Shown here: in pieces, positions 1 to 10,148 of the stretch
How positions within the stretch are numbered: the stretch's first letter is position 1
Layout of the letters: every line of letters begins with the position of its first letter
Source: Clostridiaceae bacterium
Lineage (GTDB): Bacteria; Bacillota; Clostridia; Lachnospirales; Lachnospiraceae
Assembly: GCA_902362865.1 (NCBI GenBank)
Contig: CABIYE010000011.1
Coordinates: forward strand, 34,890 to 98,889
Direction: 5' to 3'
DNA: 64,000 bases
Made by a program: the position numbers and the translations under genes
The notes under the pieces: generated by a model
The model's input: the letters and a program-made list of their open reading frames with translations, nothing else
The model's database searches: none
Told to the model about the DNA's origin: nothing

Positions 1-486
1 ATACTCGTCTAACAGTTCACGGATTTCCATCTCTACTAATTCAAGAAGTTCTTCATCATCTACCATATCACATTTGTTCATGAATACAACGATGTAAGGA
101 ACACCTACCTGACGGGAAAGCAGGATATGCTCTCTTGTCTGAGCCATAACACCATCTGTAGCAGCAACAACAAGGATAGCACCATCCATCTGAGCTGCAC
201 CGGTAATCATGTTCTTAACGTAGTCAGCATGTCCTGGGCAGTCTACGTGAGCATAGTGACGCTTCTCTGTCTCATACTCAACGTGAGCTGTGGAAATTGT
301 GATACCACGTTCTCTTTCTTCCGGAGCCTTATCGATGTTCTCGAAATCTACAGCAGCGTTACCAGCTACTCTCTCAGCAAGAGTCTTGGTGATAGCAGCT
401 GTAAGAGTTGTTTTACCGTGGTCAACGTGACCGATTGTACCAATATTACAATGTGGTTTTGTTCTTTCAAATTTAGCCTTTGCCAT
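1..486 (-). CDS. tuf: Elongation factor Tu, N-terminal part
   Basis: This GTPase delivers aminoacyl-tRNA to the ribosome in the cytoplasm. The 162 residues present begin [12 protein letters not shown] and contain the P-loop GHVDHGKTT, the switch II region DCPGHADY and the NKCD guanine-specificity motif. The rest of the protein lies beyond the window edge. The ATG follows a clear AAGGAGG site. It lies downstream of fusA, as is usual for the str operon, but also has its own promoter in the gap. Confidence 0.97.
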   Translation of the reverse strand, partial: MAKAKFERTKPHCNIGTIGHVDHGKTTLTAAITKTLAERVAGNAAVDFENIDKAPEERERGITISTAHVEYETEKRHYAHVDCPGHADYVKNMITGAAQMDGAILVVAATDGVMAQTREHILLSRQVGVPYIVVFMNKCDMVDDEELLELVEMEIRELLDEY

Positions 487-561
487 TTTGAATAATCCTC
501 CTTAATTAAATCGCCATATCTGGCATTCTACTAATATTAACAATTTACTCAGCTAGTTCTG

Positions 562-590
562 ATTATATTTCAAATCAACCCGTTTTTCAA
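562..590 (-). promoter_or_regulatory. Promoter of tuf
   Basis: On the minus strand a TTGAAA -35 box (585-590) and a perfect TATAAT -10 box (562-567) are separated by 17 bases. The site lies in the fusA-tuf gap and would give tuf its own transcript in addition to read-through from fusA. Confidence 0.75.
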
Positions 591-639
591 GCCTTTTTCA
601 TACTTTTTAGCATAAATTACATAACAGTTCAGCTTGCGG

Positions 640-2754
640 TTAATTTTTTCCGGATAATACTTTTTCCTGTACAGACTTCGGAACCGGTTCATATTTCTCA
701 AAGAACATAGAGTAATTACCACGTCCCTGTGTTCTGGAACGTAAGTCTGTTGAATAACCGAACATCTCTGAAAGCGGTACGTAGCCACGTACAATCTTTC
801 CGCCGCCCAGGTCATCCATACCTTCGATACGTCCTCTCCTGGAGTTAATATCGCCGATGATATCTCCCATATACTCTTCCGGCATCGTTACTTCTACCTT
901 CATAATAGGCTCAAGCAGTACCGGAGCAGCCTTCTTCATCGCATCCTTGAATGCAAGAGAACCTGCAATGTGGAATGCCATTTCGCTTGAATCGACTTCA
1001 TGGTAAGAACCATCATATACATTAGCCTTAAGGCCGACAACCGGGAATCCTCCAAGGATACCGGATTTCATTGCTTCTTCAATACCCTCGCCGACAGCCG
1101 GGATATATTCCTTCGGAATTGCACCGCCGACAACAGTAGACTCAAACTTAAATACTTCCTCGCCATTGACATCCATTGGCTCGAATTTAACCTTACAGTG
1201 TCCGTACTGTCCACGTCCACCGGACTGCTTCGCGTACTTGCTGTCAACATCAACAGCTTTCGTAAATGCTTCCTTATAAGCAACCTGAGGAGCACCTACA
1301 TTAGCTTCTACCTTAAACTCACGAAGAAGTCTGTCTACAATAATCTCAAGATGAAGCTCACCCATACCGGCGATAATAGTCTGTCCTGTCTCCGGATCCG
1401 TATGCGCGCGGAATGTCGGGTCTTCTTCTGCCAGTTTCGCAAGAGATTCACCAAGTTTACCCTGGGAAGCCTTGGTCTTCGGCTCAATCGCAAGCTCGAT
1501 AACCGGCTCCGGGAATTCCATGGATTCCAGGATTACCGGATGCTGTTCGTCACAGATGGTATCTCCTGTTGTCGTAAACTTGAATCCAATTGCTGCCGCA
1601 ATATCACCGGAATATACTTTATCAAGCTCCTGTCTCTTATTTGCATGCATCTGCAGGATACGTCCTACACGCTCCTTCTTGCCCTTCGTTGCATTCAGGA
1701 CATAGGAACCTGAGTTACAGGATCCGGAATACACACGGAAGTAAGCAAGCTTACCTACAAATGGGTCTGTCATAATCTTAAATGCCAGCGCTGAGAACGG
1801 CTCTTCATCTGAAGAATGTCTTACAACTTCATTTCCATCCTCATCCACACCTTCGATCGGCGGAATGTCTGTCGGAGCCGGCATATATTCAACGATTGCG
1901 TCCAAAAGCTTCTGAACACCTTTATTTCTATATGCTGTACCACAGCAAACCGGAACTGCCGTACATTCACATGTCGCCTTACGCAGAACTCTCTTCAGGT
2001 CATCTACAGACGGCTCCTCGCCCTCCAGATATTCCATCATAAGATCATCATCCAGCTCGCAGATTTTCTCTACCAGCTCTGTATGATACAGTTCCGCATC
2101 ATCTTTCATATCTTCCGGAATCTCTACAACGGAAATGTCATCACCCTTCTCATCATTGTAGATGTAAGCTTCCATTTCCATCAGGTCAATGATTCCCTTA
2201 AATTCATCTTCTTTACCAATTGGCAGCTGAAGACAGATTGCATTCTTACCAAGTCTGGTTTTAATCTGCTCTACTGCATTGTAGAAATCAGCTCCCAGAA
2301 TGTCCATCTTGTTGATGAAAGCCATTCTTGGTACGTTGTATGTGTCTGCCTGACGCCATACATTCTCTGACTGCGGCTCAACACCACCCTTAGCACAGAA
2401 CACGCCGACAGCGCCGTCCAGTACACGGAGTGAACGCTCAACTTCAACAGTAAAGTCAACGTGTCCCGGAGTATCAATAATATTGATACGGTGTTCCAGG
2501 GCACCTGCCTTCGGTTTTGTGTGATCTTCCAAAGTCCAGTGGCATGTTGTAGCTGCAGAAGTAATCGTGATACCTCTTTCCTGCTCCTGTTCCATCCAGT
2601 CCATGGTAGCAGTACCCTCATGAGTATCACCAATCTTATAGTTTACACCGGTATAGTAGAGAATACGCTCTGTCAGCGTAGTCTTACCGGCATCAATATG
2701 CGCCATAATACCGATATTTCTGGTTCTCTCTAATGGATATTCTCTTCCAGCCAT
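640..2754 (-). CDS. fusA: Elongation factor G
   Basis: EF-G is the GTPase that drives translocation of tRNA and mRNA on the ribosome. The 704-residue protein has the usual length. It starts [13 protein letters not shown] and carries the P-loop AHIDAGKTT near residue 20, DTPGHVDF of switch II and NKMD for guanine recognition, followed by the domain II-V regions typical of the family. It sits 15 bases after rpsG in the normal rpsL-rpsG-fusA-tuf order. No truncation or frameshift is visible. Confidence 0.98.
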   Translation of the reverse strand: MAGREYPLERTRNIGIMAHIDAGKTTLTERILYYTGVNYKIGDTHEGTATMDWMEQEQERGITITSAATTCHWTLEDHTKPKAGALEHRINIIDTPGHVDFTVEVERSLRVLDGAVGVFCAKGGVEPQSENVWRQADTYNVPRMAFINKMDILGADFYNAVEQIKTRLGKNAICLQLPIGKEDEFKGIIDLMEMEAYIYNDEKGDDISVVEIPEDMKDDAELYHTELVEKICELDDDLMMEYLEGEEPSVDDLKRVLRKATCECTAVPVCCGTAYRNKGVQKLLDAIVEYMPAPTDIPPIEGVDEDGNEVVRHSSDEEPFSALAFKIMTDPFVGKLAYFRVYSGSCNSGSYVLNATKGKKERVGRILQMHANKRQELDKVYSGDIAAAIGFKFTTTGDTICDEQHPVILESMEFPEPVIELAIEPKTKASQGKLGESLAKLAEEDPTFRAHTDPETGQTIIAGMGELHLEIIVDRLLREFKVEANVGAPQVAYKEAFTKAVDVDSKYAKQSGGRGQYGHCKVKFEPMDVNGEEVFKFESTVVGGAIPKEYIPAVGEGIEEAMKSGILGGFPVVGLKANVYDGSYHEVDSSEMAFHIAGSLAFKDAMKKAAPVLLEPIMKVEVTMPEEYMGDIIGDINSRRGRIEGMDDLGGGKIVRGYVPLSEMFGYSTDLRSRTQGRGNYSMFFEKYEPVPKSVQEKVLSGKN

Positions 2755-2769
2755 TGTTGCCTCCTAAAA

Positions 2770-3300
<531 letters not shown>

Positions 3301-3448
3301 TCATCGGTACTCACATGTGTCGTTCTGATGATACTGTGTAGTGCACAGGGCATACCTTCTATAATCATAACCCTGCAACTTACTTTCTCATAGTTCTGTT
3401 TGTGAATATTCAATTCAATATGGTAGTTCTTCTTACTAGGCTCGAAAA

Positions 3449-3871
3449 CTACTTCTTAGCGTCTTTTGGTCTCTTAGCGCCGTATTTAGAACGAGCCTGT
3501 CTTCTCTTCGCTACACCTGCTGTATCCAGTGTACCTCTGACAATGTGGTATCTTGTACCAGGAAGGTCTTTTACTCTTCCTCCACGGATCAGAACAACGC
3601 TATGCTCCTGAAGGTTGTGTCCTTCTCCCGGGATATAGCTTGTTACTTCGATTCCGTTAGACAGACGAACTCTGGCGATCTTTCTAAGAGCTGAGTTAGG
3701 CTTCTTAGGTGTAGCAGTCTTAACAGCTGTACACACGCCTCTCTTCTGAGGAGCAGAAGCATCTGTCGCTCTCTTTCTTAAAGAGTTGTAACCTTTCTGA
3801 AGTGCCGGAGCTGTAGATTTCTTTACAGAAGTCTGACGTCCCTTTCTAACTAACTGATTAAATGTTGGCAT
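3449..3871 (-). CDS. rpsL: 30S ribosomal protein S12
   Basis: S12 is a decoding-centre protein and the target of streptomycin-resistance mutations. The 140-residue protein starts [12 protein letters not shown] and contains the conserved KKPNSALRK and GGRVKDLPG loops with wild-type-like lysines. The ATG at 3871 follows AGGAGGTGAAAGAG, so the three-codon longer frame beginning at a GTG is not used. It is the first gene of the str operon, with a promoter about 100 bases upstream. A gap of 208 bases separates it from rpsG. Confidence 0.98.
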   Translation of the reverse strand: MPTFNQLVRKGRQTSVKKSTAPALQKGYNSLRKRATDASAPQKRGVCTAVKTATPKKPNSALRKIARVRLSNGIEVTSYIPGEGHNLQEHSVVLIRGGRVKDLPGTRYHIVRGTLDTAGVAKRRQARSKYGAKRPKDAKK

Positions 3872-3968
3872 CTCTTTCACCTCCTATGATGTAAAATAAG
3901 TTACTGGTTAAACAAATCTTGTTTAAACGCGCACAAAAAATGAATGCATCTTACATGCACGCTAGACT

Positions 3969-3997
3969 ATTTTATTATGTTTAAATCTAAAAGTCAA
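3969..3997 (-). promoter_or_regulatory. Promoter of the str operon (rpsL)
   Basis: TTGACT (3992-3997) and TAAAAT (3969-3974) on the minus strand are spaced by 17 bases. The predicted transcript would start about 90 bases before rpsL and continue through rpsG and fusA. Confidence 0.7.
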
Positions 3998-4045
3998 GGC
4001 ATTTTTCCGGGTTTTAGAAAAATACAGCGCAAAAGACTGTTATCC

Positions 4046-4609
4046 CTATAATCCCAGCACATCGGAAATAGCGCCCATTTCTTCCAACGCCACATCAATC
4101 AAATCATCCAGGCTGAGTCCCGTAAACTCGATCACTTCCATATAATCACGGTTTGCTCCTGCCGCGAATCTCATTTCATTAAACCGCTTCATTACGGATT
4201 TGTGCTTCACACTGGCAATTTTCTTATCCGGATAAATCTGAGCAACCGCTTTTACAAAGCCACTCATCGGATCTGCCGCCAGAACAGAATACTGCAGCTT
4301 TGTCTTTGCTTTCATACCACATTTAGGATTGTGCGCCTTGATTGCGTCAAACAACACTTTGTCATCGATTCCTTCTTTTTTCAAAATCTCTACAGACGTA
4401 GGACCATGAACACTCAAATCATGCTGCCAATCACACTGCTCTTCATCCAGATCATGCAGAAGACCTACGATTCCCCAGTATTCCACCTCGTCGGGAGCAA
4501 GCCTCTTAGCAAGCCCTTTCATGATTGCTTCCACAGCATAAGAATGTGTGATATAATTTTCACCTTTCATGTACTTCATTAAAATCTCATGTGCCTGTTC
4601 TCTGTTCAC
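4046..4609 (-). CDS. HD-domain hydrolase
   Basis: This 187-residue protein belongs to the HD phosphohydrolase superfamily. Visible metal-binding residues are the first histidine in ENYITHSYAVE, the doublet in GLLHDLDEE and a further histidine in AIKAHNPK. The family hydrolyses phosphomonoesters or nucleotides; the substrate here is unknown. The GTG at 4609 is preferred over the frame start at 4636 because GGAGGGAATAAAA precedes it. It lies alone between rpsL and an M24 peptidase. No link to translation is implied beyond position. Confidence 0.8.
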   Translation of the reverse strand: MNREQAHEILMKYMKGENYITHSYAVEAIMKGLAKRLAPDEVEYWGIVGLLHDLDEEQCDWQHDLSVHGPTSVEILKKEGIDDKVLFDAIKAHNPKCGMKAKTKLQYSVLAADPMSGFVKAVAQIYPDKKIASVKHKSVMKRFNEMRFAAGANRDYMEVIEFTGLSLDDLIDVALEEMGAISDVLGL

Positions 4610-4723
4610 TTTTATTCCCTCCTGCTTTAAATCCACCTATACTATATATGTACAGTAGTTTACCATACTCCCGACAAAATGTGAATCCTTTTGCAAACGG
4701 TACTCTTTAACAGTTTCAGTGGC

Positions 4724-4761
4724 AAAAAAATCCGCTTAGCAGTATTCCAGCTAAACGGATT
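4724..4761 (-). terminator. Terminator after the M24 peptidase gene
   Basis: On the minus strand an 11-bp stem with one mismatch (arms 4750-4760 and 4730-4740) is followed by seven T residues (4724-4730). This is a classical intrinsic terminator 50-90 bases after the peptidase stop codon. Confidence 0.8.
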
Positions 4762-4809
4762 CCTGTTTCTATTATTTAATTTGCTTATCCTTTACATATA
4801 TTATTACTA

Positions 4810-5895
4810 TTATTCTTCCGGTACTACAATCAAATCCTTTGTAAAGTGATTCAATACTTCACATCCATCTTCTGTGATAATCACAAGGTCTTCAATACGA
4901 ACGCCGATGCCTTCATCCGGAAGATAGATTCCCGGCTCTACAGAAAAGCACTGTCCAACCTGAATAATATCTTCATTTACAGAAGACACATCGCCAAACT
5001 CATGGTCTTCAAGACCGATAGAATGACCGGTTCTGTGTGTAAAGTATTTCCCATATCCCTTCTCTTCAATATAATTTCTTGCAGCAAGGTCAACGTCGCA
5101 CATTCTGTTACCGGGCTTTGCCGCCTCAATGCCGCGTCTGTTTGCTTCCACTACAATATCATAGATTTCCTTCGCTCTGTCAGACACTTCGCCGATAAAT
5201 ACCGTTCTTGTCATATCAGAAGCATAATTATCCTTAAATCCGCCGATATCCAGGATGACACAATCGCCGCGTTTTCCCTTGGAATCATCTGTTACATGAT
5301 GCGGATCCGCCGCTCCCTTTGCATAAGCCGTAATCGGGTCGAAGGATACATCCTCACAGCCAAGTTCCTTGTAAATGTCACGGATTTTCTGGTTCAGTTC
5401 TTTTTCCGTAAGTCCTTTTGCTACCCACGGGATCAGCTTTTCCATAGCAATATCATTCAATCTGGAGGATTCGCGCATTAACTCCTGCTCTTTTTCGTCC
5501 TTTACCATACGGATATAGTCAACGATCGGAGAACCATTGACAAACTTACTTCCTCCGCCCAGCTCCTGAAGACGGATTAAGAATCTTGCCGGCCATGTCT
5601 TGTCGATACCCATAACCTTGTCCTTCTCTACAAAACGGCTTAAGATTTCAACCCCGTCCTGAATATCGTTGTACCATACCAGTTCAACTCCCAGATCTTT
5701 CTCCTGCGGGAAAAGTTCATTGATTACAAGCTTATGATTCCCGTTTACATTCAGGTAAAGAGCAAGAAGCCTTTCCCCCGGAATAATCCACTTGCCTGTC
5801 AAATAAAAAATAGCAACCGGGTCGGAAATAATCATCTGCGGCACGCCATGCTCTTCCATTGATTTTAAAATTCTTGATACTTTTCCTTGATCCAT
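4810..5895 (-). CDS. Xaa-Pro peptidase, M24 family
   Basis: This protein of about 361 residues is a cytosolic metallopeptidase of the M24 (creatinase/aminopeptidase P) fold. The N-terminal creatinase-like domain covers roughly residues 1-130. The C-terminal pita-bread domain shows the metal ligands in DIGGFKDNYASDMTRT (two Asp), HRTGHSIGLEDHE (His), EPGIY (Glu) and VRIEDLV (Glu). Family members cleave the bond before proline in peptides. The ATG at 5895 follows an AAAGGTTGGGG site; an alternative ATG lies nine codons upstream (5922). It is monocistronic, with its own promoter and terminator. Confidence 0.9.
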   Translation of the reverse strand: MDQGKVSRILKSMEEHGVPQMIISDPVAIFYLTGKWIIPGERLLALYLNVNGNHKLVINELFPQEKDLGVELVWYNDIQDGVEILSRFVEKDKVMGIDKTWPARFLIRLQELGGGSKFVNGSPIVDYIRMVKDEKEQELMRESSRLNDIAMEKLIPWVAKGLTEKELNQKIRDIYKELGCEDVSFDPITAYAKGAADPHHVTDDSKGKRGDCVILDIGGFKDNYASDMTRTVFIGEVSDRAKEIYDIVVEANRRGIEAAKPGNRMCDVDLAARNYIEEKGYGKYFTHRTGHSIGLEDHEFGDVSSVNEDIIQVGQCFSVEPGIYLPDEGIGVRIEDLVIITEDGCEVLNHFTKDLIVVPEE

Positions 5896-5964
5896 CGTTT
5901 TCCCCAACCTTTCATTAGTCATTACTTGAAACCGGCTCTCTGAGTGCCGATTTTTCTTTCTTCA

Positions 5965-5993
5965 ATTATAGTATCTTCCCTTATAAAAGTCAA
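5965..5993 (-). promoter_or_regulatory. Promoter of the M24 peptidase gene
   Basis: TTGACT (5988-5993), 17 bases and TATAAT (5965-5970) on the minus strand. A 9-bp inverted repeat (5994-6002 and 6017-6025) directly abuts the -35 box. It may be an operator or a weak terminator for the upstream regulator gene. Confidence 0.75.
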
Positions 5994-6064
5994 TCGGAGA
6001 GACAGGGTATTCTCCATCTCTCCGAATAAAACTTGTAACCACTCAGCCGGAGAAGGCTTATAGC

Positions 6065-6361
6065 CTAAGCCTGTCCATCTGCCTGATCCACAAGGCAGAT
6101 CTCTAACTGCATTCCCATGCTTGCCGCCACTCTCGCCAGCATATCCACTGTGGGGCTGTGCTTACCTCCCTCAAGCCTCGCAATATTCGGTCTCTTCACG
6201 CCTGATACGTCAGCAACCTGCTGCTGCGTCAGCCCCTTATCCTTGCGGGCCTTTGCATACTGTCTTCCCACCGCCTCGCTGAGCTTCTCCTGATATGCTC
6301 TTACTACATATCTGTTATCCTTCATCTCCACCATCTCAATCTCTGCATTCTCACGCTTCAT
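6065..6361 (-). CDS. Xre-family helix-turn-helix regulator
   Basis: This small DNA-binding protein (98 residues) has an HTH_3/Cro-C1 domain in its second half: LTQQQVADVSGVKRPNIARLEGG, a helix-turn-helix followed by the usual third helix. The ATG at 6361 follows GGAGGATGGGAT; the longer frame to 6484 runs back through the promoter and is rejected. The arrangement resembles orphan HigA-type antitoxins, but no toxin gene adjoins it. It is a lone insertion between rpoC and the peptidase gene. Its target is probably its own promoter (inference). Confidence 0.85.
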   Translation of the reverse strand: MKRENAEIEMVEMKDNRYVVRAYQEKLSEAVGRQYAKARKDKGLTQQQVADVSGVKRPNIARLEGGKHSPTVDMLARVAASMGMQLEICLVDQADGQA

Positions 6362-6389
6362 ATCCCATCCTCCATGGTCCGTTTTTTTA

Positions 6390-6418
6390 ATAGTATCAAC
6401 AGCGTTACTTGTTGTCAA
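6390..6418 (-). promoter_or_regulatory. Promoter of the Xre regulator
   Basis: TTGACA (6413-6418), a 17-base spacer and TACTAT (6390-6395) on the minus strand. The spacer holds a loose dyad (GTAAC...GTTGA) that would suit autorepression. Confidence 0.65.
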
Positions 6419-6439
6419 GTCTTTTTTAGAAAAATTAGG

Positions 6440-6486
6440 ATATGCCGGAAAATTTCTGTCATAAAGACTGTAATTTTCCGGCATAT
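6440..6486 (-). terminator. Inverted repeat after rpoC, probable terminator
   Basis: Perfect 15-base arms at 6440-6454 and 6472-6486 flank a 17-base loop, starting about 20 bases after the rpoC stop. On the minus strand it is followed by TCCTAATTTTT, a broken T tract. Confidence 0.65.
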
Positions 6487-6507
6487 CTTAATCATACCCT
6501 ATTGATT

Positions 6508-9500
6508 CTATTCTTCTATTTCTACTACTTCTTCAGCATCAGGCATCTCGATCTCTTCATCAAAGGACAATTCATCATCCATATCCAATTCCGTATCCAG
6601 CTTCACATCACGGTACTTTCTCATACCCGTACCTGCCGGAATCGGCTTACCGATAATAACATTCTCCTTCATTCCTACCAGATGGTCAACCTTGCCCTTG
6701 ATAGCTGCTTCTGTCAGAACTTTCGTAGTCTCCTGGAAGGATGCTGCTGACAGGAAGGAATTCGTTGCAAGAGACGCTTTGGTTATACCAAGCATTACCT
6801 GTGATCCGGTTGCAGGCGTAAGTCCTTCTGCTTCCAGTTCTTCATTCTTATCCTCAAATTCCAGAATATCTACCATTGTTCCCGGAAGGAATCCGGAATC
6901 TCCGGCTTCTTCAATATGAATCTTCTTCAGCATCTGACGTACAAGCACCTCGATATGCTTATCGTTAATATCAACACCCTGAAGACGGTAAACTCTCTGA
7001 ACCTCACGCAGCATATAATCCTGCACCGCGCGCAGTCCCTTAATCTTCAACAGATCATGCGGATTTACACTACCCTCTGTCAGCTCATCGCCCGCTGCCA
7101 GAACCGCTCCGTCCATAATCTTGATTCTGGAACCATATGGAATCAGATAAGCCTTAGATTCGCCGGTCTCATTATTGGTCACAATAATCTCGCGCTTCTT
7201 CTTTGTATCGTTAATTGACGCAACACCGCTGATTTCCGTAATGATTGCAAGTCCCTTCGGCTTTCTCGCCTCAAAAAGCTCCTCGACACGGGGAAGACCC
7301 TGTGTAATATCATCACCGGCAACACCGCCCGTATGGAAGGTTCTCATGGTAAGCTGTGTACCCGGCTCGCCAATGGACTGTGCCGCGATAATACCAACAG
7401 CCTCGCCCACCTGTACCGGCTCTCCGGTCGCCATGTTAGCTCCGTAGCACTTCGCGCACACGCCGTTATGCGATTTACAGGTAAGGATGGTACGGATCTT
7501 AATCTTCTTCGGCGTTTCTCCATTTTCATCCACACCATATTTCATAATTCTCTCCGCACGTTTTGGAGTAACCATATGATTTGCTTTTACGATAACATTA
7601 CCGTCTTTATCATGAATATCCTCGCACAGGAAGCGTCCTGTAATACGTTCCTGAAGGCTTTCAATCTCTTCATTTCCATCCATGAATGCCTCAACATACA
7701 TTCCGGGGATTTCTTTCCCATCTTTACGGCAGTCAACATCATGAATAATCACGTGCTGGGAAACATCAACCATTCGTCTGGTCAGGTATCCGGAATCGGC
7801 AGTACGCAGAGCCGTATCTGACAGACCTTTTCGTGCTCCGTGCGCAGACATAAAGTATTCCAATACGTCCAAACCTTCACGGAAATTGGACTTAATTGGC
7901 AACTCAATAGTACGTCCGGTCGTATCCGCCATCAATCCACGCATACCTGCAAGCTGTTTAATCTGTTTGTCAGAGCCACGGGCTCCTGAATCTGCCATCA
8001 TGAAAATATTGTTATATTTATCCAAACCGGAAAGCAGCGCCTCTGTCAGGGCATCATCTGTTGCCTTCCAGGTTTCTACAACTTCTTTGTAACGCTCTTC
8101 TTCCGTAATCAGACCACGCTTATAGTTTCTCGTAATCCTGTCTACAGTTTCCTGTGCCTTCGCAATCATTTCCGGTTTCTGCGGCGGTACCGTCATATCC
8201 GAGATAGATACGGTCATAGCCGCCCTTGTGGAGTACTTATAACCGGTTGCCTTAATAGCATCCAGCACTTCCGCCGTCTTCGTCGCACCGTGGGTATTGA
8301 TTACTTTCTCAAGGATCTTCTTCAGCTGTTTCTTTCCTACATGGAAATCAATTTCCGGAAGAAGCTCATTGCCTTCCACTTCACGGTCTACGAATCCCAG
8401 ATCCTGCGGAATGATTTCATTGAAAATGAACCGTCCCAGCGTAGATTCTACCGTTCCTGTCTTCACAGTTCCATCCGGCATGGTCTTAGACACACGGACT
8501 TTAATCCGGGAATGCAGAGTCAGCGCCTCGTTTTCATATGCAAGAATCGCTTCATTCACGCTCTTAAATATCTTACCCTCGCCAAGTGCTCCCGGCCTCT
8601 CCTGTGTCAGATAATAAATACCAAGCACCATATCCTGAGAAGGAACGGCAACCGGTCCTCCGTCAGAAGGCTTCAGAAGGTTATTCGGTGACAGAAGCAG
8701 GAAACGGCATTCTGCCTGTGCCTCAACGGAAAGAGGAAGATGTACAGCCATCTGGTCTCCGTCAAAGTCTGCATTGTAAGCCGTACATACCAATGGATGA
8801 AGCTTAATCGCCTTACCTTCTACAAGGATGGGCTCAAATGCCTGAATACCAAGTCTGTGGAGCGTAGGGGCACGGTTCAGCATAACCGGATGCTCTTTGA
8901 TAACATCCTCCAGCACATCCCATACCTCCGGCTGCCATCTCTCCACCATCTTCTTCGCATTTTTAATATTGTGCGCAATTCCATTCTGCACCAGCTCTTT
9001 CATAACAAAAGGCTTGAACAGCTCAAGCGCCATCTCTTTCGGAAGGCCGCACTGATAAATCTTAAGCTCCGGTCCCACGACAATAACCGAACGTCCGGAA
9101 TAGTCAACACGCTTACCCAGCAAGTTCTGACGGAAACGTCCGGATTTACCCTTCAGCATATCAGAAAGGGATTTCAGCGCTCTGTTTCCGGGTCCTGTTA
9201 CCGGACGGCCGCGGCGTCCGTTGTCAATCAGGGCGTCCACTGCCTCCTGCAGCATTCTCTTTTCATTTCTTACGATAATATCCGGCGCGCCAAGCTCAAG
9301 CAGGCGTTTCAGACGGTTATTTCTATTAATAATTCTTCTGTACAGATCATTCAGGTCAGAGGTTGCAAAACGTCCGCCGTCAAGCTGGACCATCGGACGA
9401 AGATCCGGCGGAATCACCGGGATATTCGTCATAATCATCCATTCCGGCTTATTTCCGGATTCACGGAAAGCTTCCACCACTTCCAGACGCTTCACGATTC

Positions 9501-10134
9501 GCGCGCGTTTCTGTCCGGTCGCGCCTTCCAGTCCTGCCTGAAGTTCTTCGTATTCTTTATCAAGGTCAATGGCTTCCAGAAGCTCTTTGATGGATTCAGC
9601 GCCCATACCTACACGGAAGCTGCTGCCCCATTTCTCTCTTGCTTCCTGATACTCCTGCTCAGACAATACCTGTTTGTACTGTAAATCCGTGTCGCCCTTA
9701 TCCAGCACGATATAAGACGCAAAATACAGCACCTTCTCCAGTGTTCGCGGAGAAAGATCCAGAATCAGTCCCATACGGCTGGGAATCCCCTTGAAGTACC
9801 AGATATGTGACACCGGAGCTGCAAGGGCAATATGCCCCATACGCTCACGTCTTACACTTGACTTTGTTACTTCTACACCGCATCGATCGCAGACTACGCC
9901 CTTATAACGGATTTTCTTATATTTACCACAATGGCATTCCCAGTCCTTGCTTGGACCGAAAATCCTCTCACAGTAAAGACCGTCCTTCTCCGGCTTCAAT
10001 GTTCTATAGTTAATAGTCTCCGGCTTCGTTACCTCGCCTCTGGACCACTCTAATACTTTTTCAGGTGATGCCAACCCGATTTTGATTGCATCAAACGTCA
10101 TTGGCTGATATGTTTGTTCATTAGTATTTGGCAT
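6508..10134 (-). CDS. rpoC: RNA polymerase beta' subunit
   Basis: This is the beta' subunit of the transcribing enzyme, with 1208 residues as expected for Clostridia. Near the N-terminus are the zinc ligands CHCGKYKK and CDRCGVE. The catalytic magnesium motif [12 protein letters not shown] is near residue 450, and the second zinc site ([13 protein letters not shown]) and [16 protein letters not shown] are in the C-terminal half. It follows rpoB by 14 bases, so the two are cotranscribed. The start at 10134 is preceded by GGAAGGGGTG. No rearrangement is visible. Confidence 0.98.
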   Translation of the reverse strand: MPNTNEQTYQPMTFDAIKIGLASPEKVLEWSRGEVTKPETINYRTLKPEKDGLYCERIFGPSKDWECHCGKYKKIRYKGVVCDRCGVEVTKSSVRRERMGHIALAAPVSHIWYFKGIPSRMGLILDLSPRTLEKVLYFASYIVLDKGDTDLQYKQVLSEQEYQEAREKWGSSFRVGMGAESIKELLEAIDLDKEYEELQAGLEGATGQKRARIVKRLEVVEAFRESGNKPEWMIMTNIPVIPPDLRPMVQLDGGRFATSDLNDLYRRIINRNNRLKRLLELGAPDIIVRNEKRMLQEAVDALIDNGRRGRPVTGPGNRALKSLSDMLKGKSGRFRQNLLGKRVDYSGRSVIVVGPELKIYQCGLPKEMALELFKPFVMKELVQNGIAHNIKNAKKMVERWQPEVWDVLEDVIKEHPVMLNRAPTLHRLGIQAFEPILVEGKAIKLHPLVCTAYNADFDGDQMAVHLPLSVEAQAECRFLLLSPNNLLKPSDGGPVAVPSQDMVLGIYYLTQERPGALGEGKIFKSVNEAILAYENEALTLHSRIKVRVSKTMPDGTVKTGTVESTLGRFIFNEIIPQDLGFVDREVEGNELLPEIDFHVGKKQLKKILEKVINTHGATKTAEVLDAIKATGYKYSTRAAMTVSISDMTVPPQKPEMIAKAQETVDRITRNYKRGLITEEERYKEVVETWKATDDALTEALLSGLDKYNNIFMMADSGARGSDKQIKQLAGMRGLMADTTGRTIELPIKSNFREGLDVLEYFMSAHGARKGLSDTALRTADSGYLTRRMVDVSQHVIIHDVDCRKDGKEIPGMYVEAFMDGNEEIESLQERITGRFLCEDIHDKDGNVIVKANHMVTPKRAERIMKYGVDENGETPKKIKIRTILTCKSHNGVCAKCYGANMATGEPVQVGEAVGIIAAQSIGEPGTQLTMRTFHTGGVAGDDITQGLPRVEELFEARKPKGLAIITEISGVASINDTKKKREIIVTNNETGESKAYLIPYGSRIKIMDGAVLAAGDELTEGSVNPHDLLKIKGLRAVQDYMLREVQRVYRLQGVDINDKHIEVLVRQMLKKIHIEEAGDSGFLPGTMVDILEFEDKNEELEAEGLTPATGSQVMLGITKASLATNSFLSAASFQETTKVLTEAAIKGKVDHLVGMKENVIIGKPIPAGTGMRKYRDVKLDTELDMDDELSFDEEIEMPDAEEVVEIEE

Positions 10135-10148
10135 ACTGGCACCCCTTC

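Noticed and set aside
1000-1713. 237-codon plus-strand frame
   Set aside because: Antisense to fusA, with no ribosome-binding site or recognisable protein family.
8740-9684. 314-codon plus-strand frame
   Set aside because: It lies fully opposite rpoC, has no ribosome-binding site and its composition follows from the antisense of a strongly conserved gene.
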